Positions 13,186 through 25,250 of a DNA stretch of 64,000 bases are shown here, piece after piece; position 1 is the stretch's first letter; each line of letters begins with the position of its first letter. Position numbers and translations under genes: made by a program. This DNA is from Dillenia suffruticosa. Taxonomy: Eukaryota; Streptophyta; Magnoliopsida; Dilleniales; Dilleniaceae. A model generated the notes under the pieces. The model searched no databases and was not told where the DNA came from. It saw only the letters and a list, made by a program, of their open reading frames with translations. The stretch is taken from NCBI GenBank assembly GCA_033439265.1, contig JAVTVX010000035.1, positions 11,744,001-11,808,000 of the forward strand, given 5' to 3'.

Positions 13186-13535
13186 CACGCAAGAAAAGCT
13201 TCGGAAAAACTCTCGTTGCAAAAATTTAGCAATAATGGGGACCAGAAGCATCGTGTATACTAGCACGCAACAACAACAATTCGACAAAATTCGCGTCATT
13301 AATGGCTAAAGAATCATTATTAGAAAATAAGGTATCCGTCGTTAATATTAAAAATTTCATCACTAAAGAGTATTAGTGATAAAAAATTTTCGTCGCTATA
13401 TCTATCGTTGAAAACCTCTTCGCTAATATTACCAACAAAATATCATCCATTGCTAAACTATAAGCGAAAGAATTTTTCTATCACTAAAAATTTTGTTGCT
13501 AACAGTTCGCTATCAGTTCCGTCGCTAATTCTTGG

Positions 13536-13610
13536 CACCTAAAGGTGCGTGCACGCGCCCTCACGCGCGCCCACCCGTGCCCCCTGCACACCAGCCCCTG
13601 CGCGCCTTGC
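13536..13610. repeat. GC-rich block in element D
   Basis: About 75 bases made almost wholly of G and C (GCACGCGCCC and GCGCGCCCACC patterns), with abrupt edges against AT-rich DNA. It is the smallest member of the GC-block family in this window. Confidence 0.85.
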
Positions 13611-13619
13611 ATTTTTTTT

Positions 13620-13700
13620 GTGAAAAATGTCTCCACTCAGAATTGAATTGCACATGCAAGGTGGATTATGAGTTGTCCAATCACTATATCACAATCTGTT
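13620..13700 (-). other. degenerate tRNA-like stretch next to the GC block of D
   Basis: Read on the minus strand, GTGATATAGTGATTGG (box A-like) is followed by GTGCAATTCAATTCTGAG (weak box B-like). It occupies the same place relative to the GC block as the better tRNA-like stretches in elements A, B and C. It is unlikely to fold as a working tRNA. Confidence 0.3.
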
Positions 13701-14329
13701 TTGTTATATCTTTTTTTTTATTTATTATCTAACTCTTACTTTTTTTTAATATTAATCTCACTCTCACTTTTTTTTTAACAAATTATCTTACTCTCATATA
13801 TTTTTTTTTCTTATCTCACTTTCATCTTTTTTTTTTCATTTACCTTGGAGTTATTTTTTTCATTGAATTTTTCTAACCGTTTAAATTCAATATTGATTAA
13901 ATTTATGCTAAATAAAGAAATAAAATATTTTTTTGATTAATTAAGATAGAAGTGCAAATTATTTTTTTGATTTATCCATTAAATTAAATAATAAAATAAT
14001 AGAATAAAATAAAAAAATAAAAAAATAAAAGAAAAAAGAATTATAAAATAATAAAAGAGAAGAAAAAATAAGAAAAATTAAAAAAATTAAAAAATAAAGA
14101 AAAAAAAAACTCCGTCACTAATCTATCGCTGATTGTGTAACTATCAGTGACACTACAAAATAAATGACATATTCAAACGGATAAAAACCGTCTGGTAAAT
14201 CAACTAAAACTGTTGATAAATCCTTCTCCAACGGATAAGATTTTAGTTGGTTATATACCAGTCGGGATAGGTTTATACCGACAATCTTAATTATCGTTGG
14301 AGCATATCATATATTTATAGTGACGGCCA

Positions 14330-14720
14330 GAAAGTGTTGGTAAAATTATGTTAAATATGGGTAAAAATTACTATATTTTATCATCAGTTACCATTCGGTT
14401 ATTACTTGGTTACTACTCAGTTACTACTTGATTTTGATTATCACTCGGTTAGCACAAGTATTATCTTTTGTCGTCGGTTACTATATCACTGTTAAGAAAT
14501 GTAACTGTTATTTAGAAACGGTTATTTATATGTTAGGAAATGTTATAACTTTTATCGTCGGTTACCACTCGATTACTATTCGATTATCACAATTGTTACC
14601 TTTTATCGTCGGTTAGTCATTTATGGTTGGTTAGTACATATGTTCATATGTTATATCGGTTACTGCAGCCATTTATCCATTAGCAAATGTTACTATTTCG
14701 TCAGTTATCACATACTGTAC
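14330..14720. repeat. subterminal CGGTTAC-type repeats of element C
   Basis: Short motifs such as TCGGTTACTAC, CTCGGTTATCAC and TCGTCGGTTACC recur many times with irregular spacing in the left arm. CACTA elements typically carry such repeats as transposase binding sites. Confidence 0.6.
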
Positions 14721-14871
14721 GATTACCACACAAGCTGATATTTTAGGAAATGTTATAAACTATAAAATAAATAAATTACTAAAATAATATAATATCTTAT
14801 ATTATTGAGAATGATTGATACATTAATAGAATAAGAAAAAAAAAATATTACATATCAAATAACTATATATC

Positions 14872-14905
14872 TTCTCTTCTCTTCTCTTCTCTTCTCTTCT
14901 CTTCA
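14872..14905. repeat. (TCTTC)n microsatellite
   Basis: About six to seven pure copies of CTTCT run just before TCAGCATATTTC, inside element C. Confidence 0.95.
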
Positions 14906-15870
14906 GCATATTTCTGCCCCAAATATGTTTGAGTCGCAGTATCAACCTTCATGTCAATCTATTTATAAAAAGGGTTATAAAAAAATATAATCTTTTCTGA
15001 ATGGAGTATGTCAATCCATTCATAAAAATAAAAATTGTTATAAATAAAAATATTACCTTTTGGATGCAGTCACGTAGAGATAATGATTGTTGGTTAGGAG
15101 TTAAGAATACAAATAATTTAGATTATTATTAAAAGCAAAAATGAAATTGAAATTAGTAATATTGTGTGAAAACAAAGAAATAACATTCATACTTAAATCT
15201 GAACTAAACCAGATGATTGGGTTTTTTCAAAGTCAAGTTGCTTTGGGATGATTGTGATTCTTAAAAAATACTCATCCTTCGTTTAATTCATCCAAAATAA
15301 GCACAAACTGTGAAAATTTAAAATATTTCAAAATATAATATAATCTAAATTTTATTTAAAAAAAATATGTGATTACCTACTTCATGAAGATTTTGGTTGA
15401 TTCACAAGCAAGAGTTTTGAGCGGAGAGGAGAGGTTTTGAGGGGAGGAAGGGAAAGAGGGTTCAGAGGGAATGATTTATAAAATATTTGATTTATTTCAC
15501 CGCCTAAACAAATTTTCAAAATTTTCAAAAGTCCGTCAATTTTTCCCGTTTTTTTAACCTTTTTACTGCCTTTAGATCATCAAGTTTTTACCACCTTAGA
15601 GTTTAATTTTATCTTAATCTACCACTCTTTTTTTTATTATATCATCAAAAATTTTGTATTTTTATTTGTATTTTTATTTCTGTTACCAACTATTACTATA
15701 ATATTACAACATTGTTACTATGTTATGTTATAATATTATTACTAAATTACATTAAAAACTTTTAATTTTATATTATTACATTATTTAAATTAATAATATT
15801 AATTATACCATTATTCTACATAATTCATAATTAAAATTTTTTATATATTAATTATAGTATTATTGATTGA

Positions 15871-16112
15871 AAGGCCGATGCTTGTCCCATCACGCATACC
15901 TACAGGGTGTCTGCGCGACATGCATGGTAGCCCATGCAAATGTGTGCGTGGGCGCCCGCATGGCATGAGTGGCATATGCCCCCGCGTAGGGCAATAGCGC
16001 ATGCAAACGCCTGCGCAGGCTCCCGCGCGGGCGCCCGGCTATGCCAACACGGCGCCCGACTATGCCAACACGAGCGCCATAGCATGGGGCATGCACACAT
16101 GGAAGCGCCCTC
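15871..16112. repeat. GC-rich block 1 of element C
   Basis: About 240 bases of GCGCCCGCGC, GCATGC and TATGCCAACACG motifs with sharp AT-rich borders. The right flank (ATTATTATTTAAAAATTATAATAATATT region near 16170) is shared with the flank of the 52.9-kb GC block. Confidence 0.9.
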
Positions 16113-18496
16113 ATAAATTAGTATATTATTAAATTAGTAATTTATATATTATTATTTTAAATTATTAATATTATTATTTAAAAATTATAATAATATTTAA
16201 TCAATCAAGCAATTCTCATAAAAATTAGGCGATAAATTTTGTTAAAGTCCCAAAAACATTTTACATTTTGATATCAACTGCCAAAATTTTTTATTTGTTT
16301 GTTATTTCAACAACGAAAAATTTAATTTTTTTGTTAAATTATCATGTTACTTATTTGCTATATGTCTATTTCTTTTTTTTTTCTTTTTTACTTTCTTTGT
16401 TTGCTTTTATTTAAACAAAAACAATTTAAAACAATTATTAAATTAAATTAACTCTGTGTTAGGAAAATCAAACCACCTTACCATCAAATTCAAATAAAAT
16501 TCATTAAAATTCATTGTCTCATTATGGTTGGAAGATGATATGATAGTTTTAACAAAATTAATCAAATCACTTAAAAAATAAAATTCATTGTGTATGATAT
16601 TTTGCCTTTGACAAAATTAGGACGAAAATTTTAGATTATTTTATTGTTAAATTTTGTTAAATTACTTGTAAGATTAACATGATGAACTAAGACGTGTTAC
16701 CTAAATATCAATTGCATTTCTCTAAAATTGGTTACTTTAATCAATAAACTAAATTAAATCTGGCGTTGAGTATCTATCCAAGAATAATGTAACTAGTGCA
16801 ACATAAATTTTATCTTCGCCCCTAGCAACATTAACTTGGTTTTGGTGCCTAAATGTACAACTAATAAATACGATATTGTTAGTTGTTGGTGAATGGTACA
16901 ACCTTAAATTTATTATTACATAATTTGATATTATTTTTTTAAATATTATTCTTAAAAGAGATGACAAATACTATAAATACATACTATTCAATACATACTA
17001 CTCAATAGTGACTCAATTGCGAGTGTAAGTATATACTGTCATATATATATATATATTAATATTAAACTCTATTAAACTCTAATATCCTATGTACTGTTTC
17101 ATATGAAGTGAATGTAATATGTTCGAAAAATAAATCAATCATGGTTGAAACTTTATAGTAAATCATAGTAAAAACTTTATTATGTGGTTTATTCATCATG
17201 TAATAAATGGGTACAATGATATTAACAAATGGAAACAGTATAATTGGTATTTTGATATGAAAATTTAAGTAAAAACTAGATTTAATCATTTGTTTTATTA
17301 GATTAATCTGGCAAGACAAATCGCGAATACTCTACTACTTATAAGGAGTTGTAAGAGTATAGATATGAAAAAATTAACAAATTCTAAAAATTACATTGCA
17401 TGAGAACTATAGAGAAATGGAGGCAATGAATATAATAATATAGTGACTAAGAAAAAAAGAGAGAGGGTCAAAAAATTGTGAAATGTAGTAATTAGTTAGT
17501 AAGTAGTTAGTAAGTACTTCGTAAGTAAGTAATAAAAATCACAATGCGGTATTAATTAAAAGTATAAAAAAAATTGTGAAAAATTAAAAAACGAGGTAAT
17601 GAAAAAAGAGGCGGGAGAAAAAGCGCGAAAACGAAGTTTTAAAAATTTGTTTATGAAAATTATATATTATAAATTCAATCCAGGCGAAACCCCTAACTCA
17701 AAATTTCTTCATCCTTCCCTTTAAAGTTTTTCTCCTCAAACTCTAACTCAAAATTTTTTCATCCTTCCCTTCAAAGTTCTTTTCCCCAAACTCATTTAAA
17801 TCTCTCACTCATACTTTACAAAATTTTATCTGTCATCAAAATTTCTCCATCCTTCCCTTGAAAGCTCTTCTTTCCTAACTCATTTAAATCTCTCACTCAC
17901 ATTTTGTAAAGTTTTATTTTGGATATTTGAAAAAACAACAGATGAACATTATACGAAAAATCACAACTACTCAAAGTTCAGTCGAAAAGCTCAATCATCC
18001 AACATATTATCCAGGTTTTAAAAAATAAACATATTATTTTTATTTTAATTTGAGATTTAATATTAAAATAAAAAATTTTCAAAAAATTGGTGCAGAAAAG
18101 GAAAAATTTTGTGAAAACTTATTTTCAAAATTTGTTTATGAAAATAGAGAGAGATTGTTACAGCGGAAGTGCAAAAATTTTGTAAAAAATTTGAAAATAT
18201 TTTGGGAGACAAAATAAATATATTATTATAAATTATATTATAAATTTACAATTTAGATCAAATTATCGAGTTAATGTACTTTTTCATAATATAATATTTG
18301 TATAATAATCATTTAATTATTATTAATATTATATTATATAACTTAATTAATTATTTTAAATGTGAAATAATATTTCAATCAGTGTCAATATTAATAATTT
18401 TAAATCATTAGGTTCGCTAAACTGTAAATAATTTTTTTATTTTTATTATTATTAATTTAAATAAAATTACTAGTAATTTAAACAATTAAAAAATTG

Positions 18497-19030
18497 CTTG
18501 CCTGCACCGTGTTACGCTGCTACAGGCGCTTGACCCTGCTCGCGCGGGTGCCCACGTAGGCAGGCGCTCCGCGCATGCGAGCGCCCGCACTGGCGCCTGC
18601 CCATGCTTGCGCGGGCGCCCGCACTGGTGCCTGCCCATGCTCGCGCGGGCGCTCGAGTGGGCAGGCGCCCCGCGCAAGCAGCGCCCGTGCGGGCGCCTGC
18701 CCTTGCTCGCGCTGGCGCCCGCGAAGGTGGGCACTGCGCGCTGGCAGGTGCGCATGCGAGTGCCTGCCCTTGCTAGCGTTGGCGCCCGCGTAGGCGGGCG
18801 CTATGCGCAGGCAGGCGCACATGCGAGCGCCCGCACTGGCGCCTGCCCATGCTCGAGCGGGCCCGTGTGGGCAGGAGCCCCGCGCAAGCAGCGCCTGCCC
18901 TTGCTTGCGTTGGCAGGCACGCACGCGAGCGCCCGCACTGGCGCCTGCCCATGCTCGAGTGGGCGCCCGCGGGGGCAGGCGCCCAGCACAAGCAGCGCCC
19001 GTGCGGGCGTCAGCTTGCTCAGCTTCCCTT
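18497..19030. repeat. GC-rich block 2 of element C, higher-order tandem structure
   Basis: About 530 bases built from recurring units such as GCGCCCGCACTGGCGCCTGC followed by CCATGCTCG. Near-identical copies start at about 18577, 18824 and 18925, with diverged versions between. Many overlapping open frames exist on both strands, but they follow from the lack of AT-rich stop codons rather than from coding. Confidence 0.9.
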
Positions 19031-19057
19031 TATTTATGCAAAAAAGTGTAAAGTGTT

Positions 19058-19135
19058 GCAAGCACCCGGATTCGAACCTATGACCAGAAGTGAGCTGAAT
19101 GTTTGAGGTATTAACCATTAATCCACAACTTTCTT
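19058..19135 (-). other. tRNA-like stretch beside GC block 2 of element C
   Basis: On the minus strand, GTGGATTAATGGTTAATA (box A-like) is followed about 30 bases later by a perfect T-arm motif, AGGTTCGAATCCG. Spacing suits a tRNA relic, but I could not pair an acceptor stem. A pyrimidine tract with CTCACTCTCAC motifs follows on the plus strand at 19140-19265. Confidence 0.45.
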
Positions 19136-20014
19136 GTGTAAGTTTCTCTTTTTTGTTTTTATTTATTTCTTTCTTCCTACCAATCTCAATCTCACTTTTT
19201 TTTTGCCTCCCTATTTCACTCTCACTTTTTTTTCCCTATCTCACTCTCACCTCTATTTTTTTCTTTTTCTGGGAGTTTCTTTTTTTCGTTTTATATTCTC
19301 TTTGAATTATTTTTATTCCGATTTTAACATATTCAAAACCAATGATATTTAAATTGAATATTATGAATGAATTATAATTTATTAATTTGATATATTTTGA
19401 AGGGGAAATATTTGTGATTAAATATATATATATTTTTAAATTATTAATATATTATAATTTAAATTTCATACTTATTAGAAAAACAAAAAATTAGAAAAAA
19501 AAAACAAAAACAATAAAATTAAATGAAATAGAACAATGGATGATATAAAAATTAATTGTTATAAGAAATTTAAAATATATTGTTAAAAATTAAAATATAG
19601 AAAATTTTGAAAAATTGATTATATTTTTATAATTTATAAAATCTTGATACTATATAAAATTTAGGGAAATAGTGTTATATAGTTTTTTAAAATTTCATAA
19701 AATAAAAATAAAAGTTAATATATGTAATTTTGTACTATTTAGAAAAATTTTAAAAATGAAAGTAAATATAATATTTATAAATAAATGATGTTTTTTGATT
19801 TTTAATTTTCAAATTATTAAATCATAAAACATTTCAAAAATTCTTTATACATTTTAAAATTTTAAAAAATGTATATAAGTTAATATTAAATTAGTATAAA
19901 TAATTAAAATATTTAATAAAATTATTTAATGTATATAAGTAATGTATGTTAATAAATATTAAATAAATGTATGTTAATAAAAAATAGAAATAAATATAAT
20001 GATAGTAGATTAAA

Positions 20015-20480
20015 TAACGATTATATATCACAAATTTACCACTATATAAAGTTATTTATCCACTTACCATCTACTTAATATCTACTTACCACGACTATAT
20101 ATTACAAACTTATCACTAACTTATCACTAACTTACCACTATATAAAATTAATTACCCAATTACCATCTACTTATCACTAATTTACAACTAACTTATCACT
20201 ATATAAACTTATTTATCCACTTACCATCTATTTATAATTTACTTACTATCTATTTACCACGACTATATATCATAAATTTATCACTATATAAATTTACTTA
20301 TCCACTAACCATTTACTTACTACTAACTTACTACTATATAAACTTACTTATTCACTTATCATCTACTTACCATGACTATATATCACAAACTTATCACAAA
20401 TTTACCACTATATAAACTTACTTAGCCACTTACCATCTACTTACCACCTACGTACCTACTACTTCTACTTATCATTATCA
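20015..20480. repeat. tandem array of ACTTACCATCTACTTACC-type units
   Basis: Units of about 60-100 bases combine CCACTATATAAACTTA, TATCCACTTACCATCTACTTA and CGACTATATATCACAAA. At least five imperfect copies occur in element C. Confidence 0.85.
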
Positions 20481-21052
20481 CCTATTTACTAAACTACTAC
20501 TATCATAAATTTACCATAATTTATTATCTAGATTATTTTCAAATATAAAGGATATATGATACAAAAATATAACAATATTAGGTTTTTACAAATATTACAA
20601 TATATAGAATAGAATTTAAACAAATCTAGTTTTAAAAGACGATAGAATTTGTTGTTACCATACATCTAAAACCTATGAAGACGGTATTGTTAAATAGATA
20701 ATAAAAAAGATTTAAATTGAGATTGTTTTTAAATCGTGCAAAAAAGACTATTATATTTATTGACCATCATTTTTAACCATAATTTTTAACCATCACAATT
20801 GAATATTGCTTTACAGACGGTTGTGGTAGCTTTACCTACAATTGATAAATTTTTTTTCACGGACATTTTAGTCAGTTGATAAAAACCTATATTTTTCGAC
20901 GGTTTTGTCATAGGGCGTCTTTATAAACTATAAAAACCGTCACTAAAAGTCACCGACATTAAAAATTACCGTCAGCACAGCGCTTCAATTTTGTAGTGTG
21001 ACGGATTAACGATGGATATTTTCTGTCATTAAAAATCTATTACCGATAGCCG

Positions 21053-21054
<2 letters not shown>

Positions 21055-21081
<27 letters not shown>
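21055..21081. repeat. (TA)n microsatellite
   Basis: A pure TA run lies in the right arm of element D. Confidence 0.95.
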
Positions 21082-21087
<6 letters not shown>

Positions 21088-21785
21088 TTCACCACTATAC
21101 CGACGGAGTGTCGACGAATATTTTTTATTATTAAAAATTCTGTTGTTAATCCATCGCTAATAGGTTTACAAATTTATTTTTTACTCTAAATCATTATAGT
21201 GACGGATTAGCGACGGAAATATTTTCGTAACTAATTTTTGTCACTAATCCATCGCTAATCTCTTAGTAATTCGTCTGGCGTTAATCCATCATAATTTCAT
21301 TGTTATTTATGATGGATTTTTTTTCATCAACAATTTTTCGTCGTTGATACATTGTTTTTGTATGCGTGGTGAATGATGTCAACTTTTTTAGGGGCGTCAT
21401 TAAAGTTTTTGATGCCATTAGCAGCACCATTGCGAAGATGTGGAGTAGATGGCAATGCCATCGGCGTCACAAAGTGAGTCGCTAGTGGAGTTATTCTTTT
21501 TAAAAAATGTTTAATTATTTTTACCACAAATTTATTTAAATAAATACTTAAATTAAAATTAAATATTATAAAAAAACGTGAACATATAAAGAAAAATAAA
21601 ATTATCTTTTTACATACATCAAAACCAAAATATTTACATCGCCAAGATATATCAAATTGGTCCAAGACGAGTAACATCATTGTCATTAAAAAACATGGCA
21701 TCAAATTCGGTTCAGAGGATTCGACATGAGAGGTTTGGATTCGGGCTAGGGTTGGGGCTAAGTTTGCTGAAGGGGCTGAGGCTAA

Positions 21786-24700
21786 TTTTTTTTTTTTTTG
21801 GTGAGGAGGGCAAAAAGGGCCACTACAAGCCTAAGCCCATACCTCTGGGAAAGCAAAACATTGGACTATTCTTGGGCCTAAGGAATTTGACACCTAGAGC
21901 ATCCTCTTAAAGCAGAGTGTTCATAGAAAGAGGAGGAGATGTAAACTCATGCACACCCGGTCTACTACCATGGCCAAGGGAAGCTAAGTGATCTGCACAT
22001 CTATTACCCTTCCTGAGCGTGCGGCGAATATCAGAGACCTCCAACTCATTCAAAAGTAGCTGACAGTCTTCAATGATCTCACGAAAGGGATGATTACTAG
22101 TCGCTCCCTCCATAAGAAGGTTAGTGACTGCCAAGGAGCCGACCTCTAGCTCGAAGTGATTGAGATTCATTCTTTGAGCTAGGAGGAGCCCCTCTTTAAC
22201 TCCCCATATTTTGGCCATGTTAACCGAACAAAAATCTACATTGATTGTGAAACCAGCAACCTATTCGCCCCTAGCATTCCTCAATAGACCTCCTGTAGTA
22301 GCATGCCCCTCAGTCGTTACCGATCCGTTGGTATTGAGTTTGAGCCTATTGCTTGTAGGTAGAACCCAATTGATCCGATCCTTCTTGTTGGAAATCTCCT
22401 TCTTATCGTTAGCACTAACTTTCTTAATCTCCCTGCTGAAGTTCAACGCCCACCTAGCCACCACCAAGCTTGGAATCTGCCCACTGAGATAAATACGTTT
22501 GCATCGGGCATTCCAAATGACCCAGACAGCTACCACAAACTTACTTCTATCAATGAAGAAAGTATCTGATCTTAGCCCTTTCGAGCCAATTTTGATCCAA
22601 CCAGTCACGTCCGCAGCCCATAAGCTATCCATCCCTCTATCCTGAGAAGAACCAAGCTCCAAACTTCTTTAGCCACAATACAGTCCCTGAGACAATGAAG
22701 GATAGTCTCTTTCTCCTCTCTGTAGAGAATGCAATCCTCTTCTAAAGTGAAGAGTCTCCTCCTCCTCTCCACATTTGTCATTATCTTTTTCTTAGCAACA
22801 AGCCAGAAGAAAAACTTAACTCTTTCTGGAGCTTCCATTCTCCAAACCCAAGACCAATCCTCCACTCCCTGACTCCCTCCATTCTTTAGCGAGGTCTAGT
22901 AACTATAAGCTAAAGCTATTGAGAAGTACCCATCTCCACTACCCGCCCAACAAAAATCATCTGTTGCCCTGATGTTTCTGGGGATAATGATGCTTCTAAT
23001 ATCCTCAATCTTATCCACCGGAAGGCAGGCACTAAGCTTGTCCAAGTCCCTAGTAATAAAGTCTCTGACTTTAATTTCAGATGGGAAGTCAGTTGAGGGA
23101 GTGAGATAGTTGGTCATCAGCGGCTCCTTACCACACCAAAGATCAGCCCAAAACCTAACTTTACTTCCATCTTCGATCTTCCATCTCATACCTTTGATGA
23201 GGAGGTCCCAACTTCTGATGATGCCTCTCCAAACCACCGAAGCACCAGCTTTGCGTCTGTGATTCAGCAGGTCTCCGTCCTTCAGATATTTATTCCTAAC
23301 CACCCTGCACCAAAGGCTGTCATCTCCTTTAATGAGACTCCAACCCAACTTGGCCATGAGGACCAAATTGGAGTCCCTCATCTTTCGCAAACCCAACCCT
23401 CCATCCTTCTTGGAGGCACAAACTCCATCCCAACTAACAAGATGAACTTTCCTTCTGTCTCCTGTCCATCCCCAAAGAAAGTCTCTATTAAGCTGATCAA
23501 GCTTCTTGTAGATGGTCTCAGGGAGCCAAGAAGTTTGCATCACGAAGATAGGCAGGGTTGCATTGACGGCTTGGATCAAAACCTTCCTCCCCGCCGCGTT
23601 AAGAGATTTAGCTTTCCAAGATGCAAGCCTGTTATGAACCCTCTCCACTAGAAAGCCGAAAGTAATCTTATCCACTCTACTATGGATCACATGGGTTCCA
23701 AGATAGCTACCAATATCTGCCGTCAGAGTGAACTTACTTATAGCGGCAAGGGAGTCCTTCATGGTCCAAGACACCTTAGGGGGGAGCCATAACTTGGACT
23801 TGCTAGGGTTAATAACCAACCCACTTTCCATAGTAAAGTCCTTTAAGCATGCAAGGATGTTGTTCATGTTCAGATGATCCGCCTTGGAGAACAACGGCAG
23901 ATCATCCGCGAAGAAGAGATGGGAAATAGCCGGGCCTCTCCTGTTGATTTTAATTGGCTGCCACTCTCCTCTACTCACCCTATCCTGAATCATGTAGGCC
24001 AAGTGCTCCATCACAAGAATAAATAGGTTGGGGGAGAGAGGATCTCCCTGCCTTAAACCCCTACTAGCCTTGAACGGGGGCAGAGCTTCACCATTCCAGA
24101 GCAGTGGAATGGTTCTCGCTGAGACAGTGAACATGATAAGCTTGATCAAGTCTAGAGGGAGATTGAGATCGAAAAGAACTCTCCCTAAATACTCCCAACT
24201 GACGCAGTTGTAGGCTTTCCTTAGGTCGATCTTAAGGACTATAGATTGATTCTTACTTTTGGAAGTTCTAAAAGAGTGGAGACTTCTTGCACAACAATAG
24301 TGTTACCAACTGTCCCCCTACCCGGAAGGAAACTGCGTTGATGGTCTCCCAAAATGCTCATCAGTAACGGCCTCAGTCTCTGCACGATAACCTTAGAAAG
24401 GATTTTGTAAGAAACATTTAAAAGGCTGATTGGCCTAAAATCATTCATGTGCTCAGGATGAGACTGCTTGGGGATAAGGACCAGAGAGGTATTTGCAAGA
24501 GTGGGGTAGAAATAACCATCGTTGAACGCCTTTCTAATGAAAGTGTAGAGGGAGTTCTTAACCGTGCTCCACTGCTGCTGAAGGAAAATAGCTCGAACAC
24601 CATCAGGGCCCGGGGCCTTCAAGTCTTTTATAGAGAAAAGAGCAGTTCTAATCTCCTCATCCTCGACTCTCCTGATCAAACTTGACTTGTCTTCTTCCCG

Positions 24701-25250
24701 AATCTTTTTGTACCACCTGAAATATCTGTCGCTTGGAGGCTCAACTCTCTTGCCTTCGTAGAGGTTCGAAAAGAAATCAACCGCCAACTTCTGAAGTGTT
24801 TGCTGGTCGAAGCACCACTCATTGCCCACTTTCAAAGCAGCGATCCTATTCTTGTTTCTTTTGACTTTGGTTTGCAGATGGAAGAATTTTGTATTTCTAT
24901 CACCCTTAGTGATCCAATCAATTCTAGACTTTTGTAGCTAGAGTAATTCTTCTTGTTCCAGAGTAAGATGATACTCACTCAGCAACTGTCCCTCTAACTC
25001 TTGGAGGGAAATAGAATGACAGTAACTTCTAGATTTCTATATACCTTTGATTCTTCTTTGGAGTTCTCTCTTCCTTTTGAAAATGTTACCAAAAACTTCC
25101 TTATTCTAAAACTTAAACTCTCTACTCGCATTCTCTATGGATTGAAGAAGGCAGGTGTCCCCCACATCCCAAGCCTCCTTAAAAACTTTCTTGAACTCAG
25201 GAGGGGTATTCCATGTGAATACTAACATTTTTTCAAAATGAACCGTTGAA
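21786..25250 (-). mobile_element. 5'-truncated L1-type LINE
   Basis: The minus strand reads through reverse transcriptase, zinc-finger-like and RNase H parts of a plant L1 ORF2 and ends in a poly(A) tail (T-run at 21787-21800 on the plus strand). The 5' end near 25250 falls after the endonuclease, which is missing, as is usual for truncated LINE insertions. No target duplication could be fixed. Confidence 0.85.
21907..25250 (-). pseudogene. LINE ORF2 relic: reverse transcriptase, zf-RVT, RNase H
   Basis: Reading the minus strand from 25250: a linker region (FKKVFKEAWD), NTKFFHL, then reverse transcriptase with APGPDG, NDFRPISLLN, LRKAYNCVSWE, GLRQGDPLSP and FADDL (the catalytic YADD-type box, first residue F). 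Next comes the thumb/connection region with LFLWGW-like FLWGWTG, then the zf-RVT region near 22865-22650 (MEAPERVKFFFWL) and an RNase H-like end (LKLNTNGSV, GNRCADHLA). It is broken: at least one frameshift near 24240, an in-frame TAG at 22896-22898, another shift near 22640 and a stop at 22261-22263. Further stops lie upstream of 24920. It cannot make a working protein. The long open stretch 22896-24149 (417 codons) shows decay is moderate. Confidence 0.9.

Larger units (their letters stand above)
14151..20998. mobile_element. element C: large non-autonomous CACTA element
   Basis: The left end is CACTACAAAATAAATG and the right end CAATTTTGTAGTG, so CACTACAAAA / TTTTGTAGTG form terminal inverts. 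A TGA triplet flanks both sides (14148-14150 and 20999-21001), the 3-bp duplication expected of CACTA. The 6848-bp element has no transposase coding. Its arms contain ACCGTC / GACGGT motifs and GGTTACTACTCGGTTA-like repeats. Inside are two GC-rich blocks, a tRNA-like stretch and a tandem array. It is inserted in element D. Confidence 0.85.
13186..21368. mobile_element. element D: CACTA-like element split by element C
   Basis: The left part is 13186-14150 and the right part 20999-21368; element C occupies the middle. Both parts are full of CGTCGCTAA / TTAGCGACGG-type repeats, as in the arms of CACTA elements. The left edge reads CACGCAAGAAAAGC and the right edge TTTTTGTATGCGTG, giving imperfect terminal inverts that start CACGC rather than CACTA. 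The flanking triplets (CGA and GTG) do not match, so the exact ends are uncertain. There is no coding capacity. The left part carries a GC-rich block at 13536-13610, a degenerate tRNA-like stretch, and T-tracts with CTCACTCTCAC motifs. Confidence 0.55.

Noticed and set aside
18486..19118. Several overlapping open frames of 72-158 codons in the 18.5-kb GC block
   Set aside because: Frames are open on both strands and in several phases because the block has few AT-rich stop codons. The translations are low-complexity Ala/Arg/Gly/Pro and no start or splice context supports a gene.
19058..19135. Functional tRNA gene
   Set aside because: Box A and box B are present, but I could not form an acceptor stem or a clear anticodon arm. 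The location inside a transposon argues for a relic.
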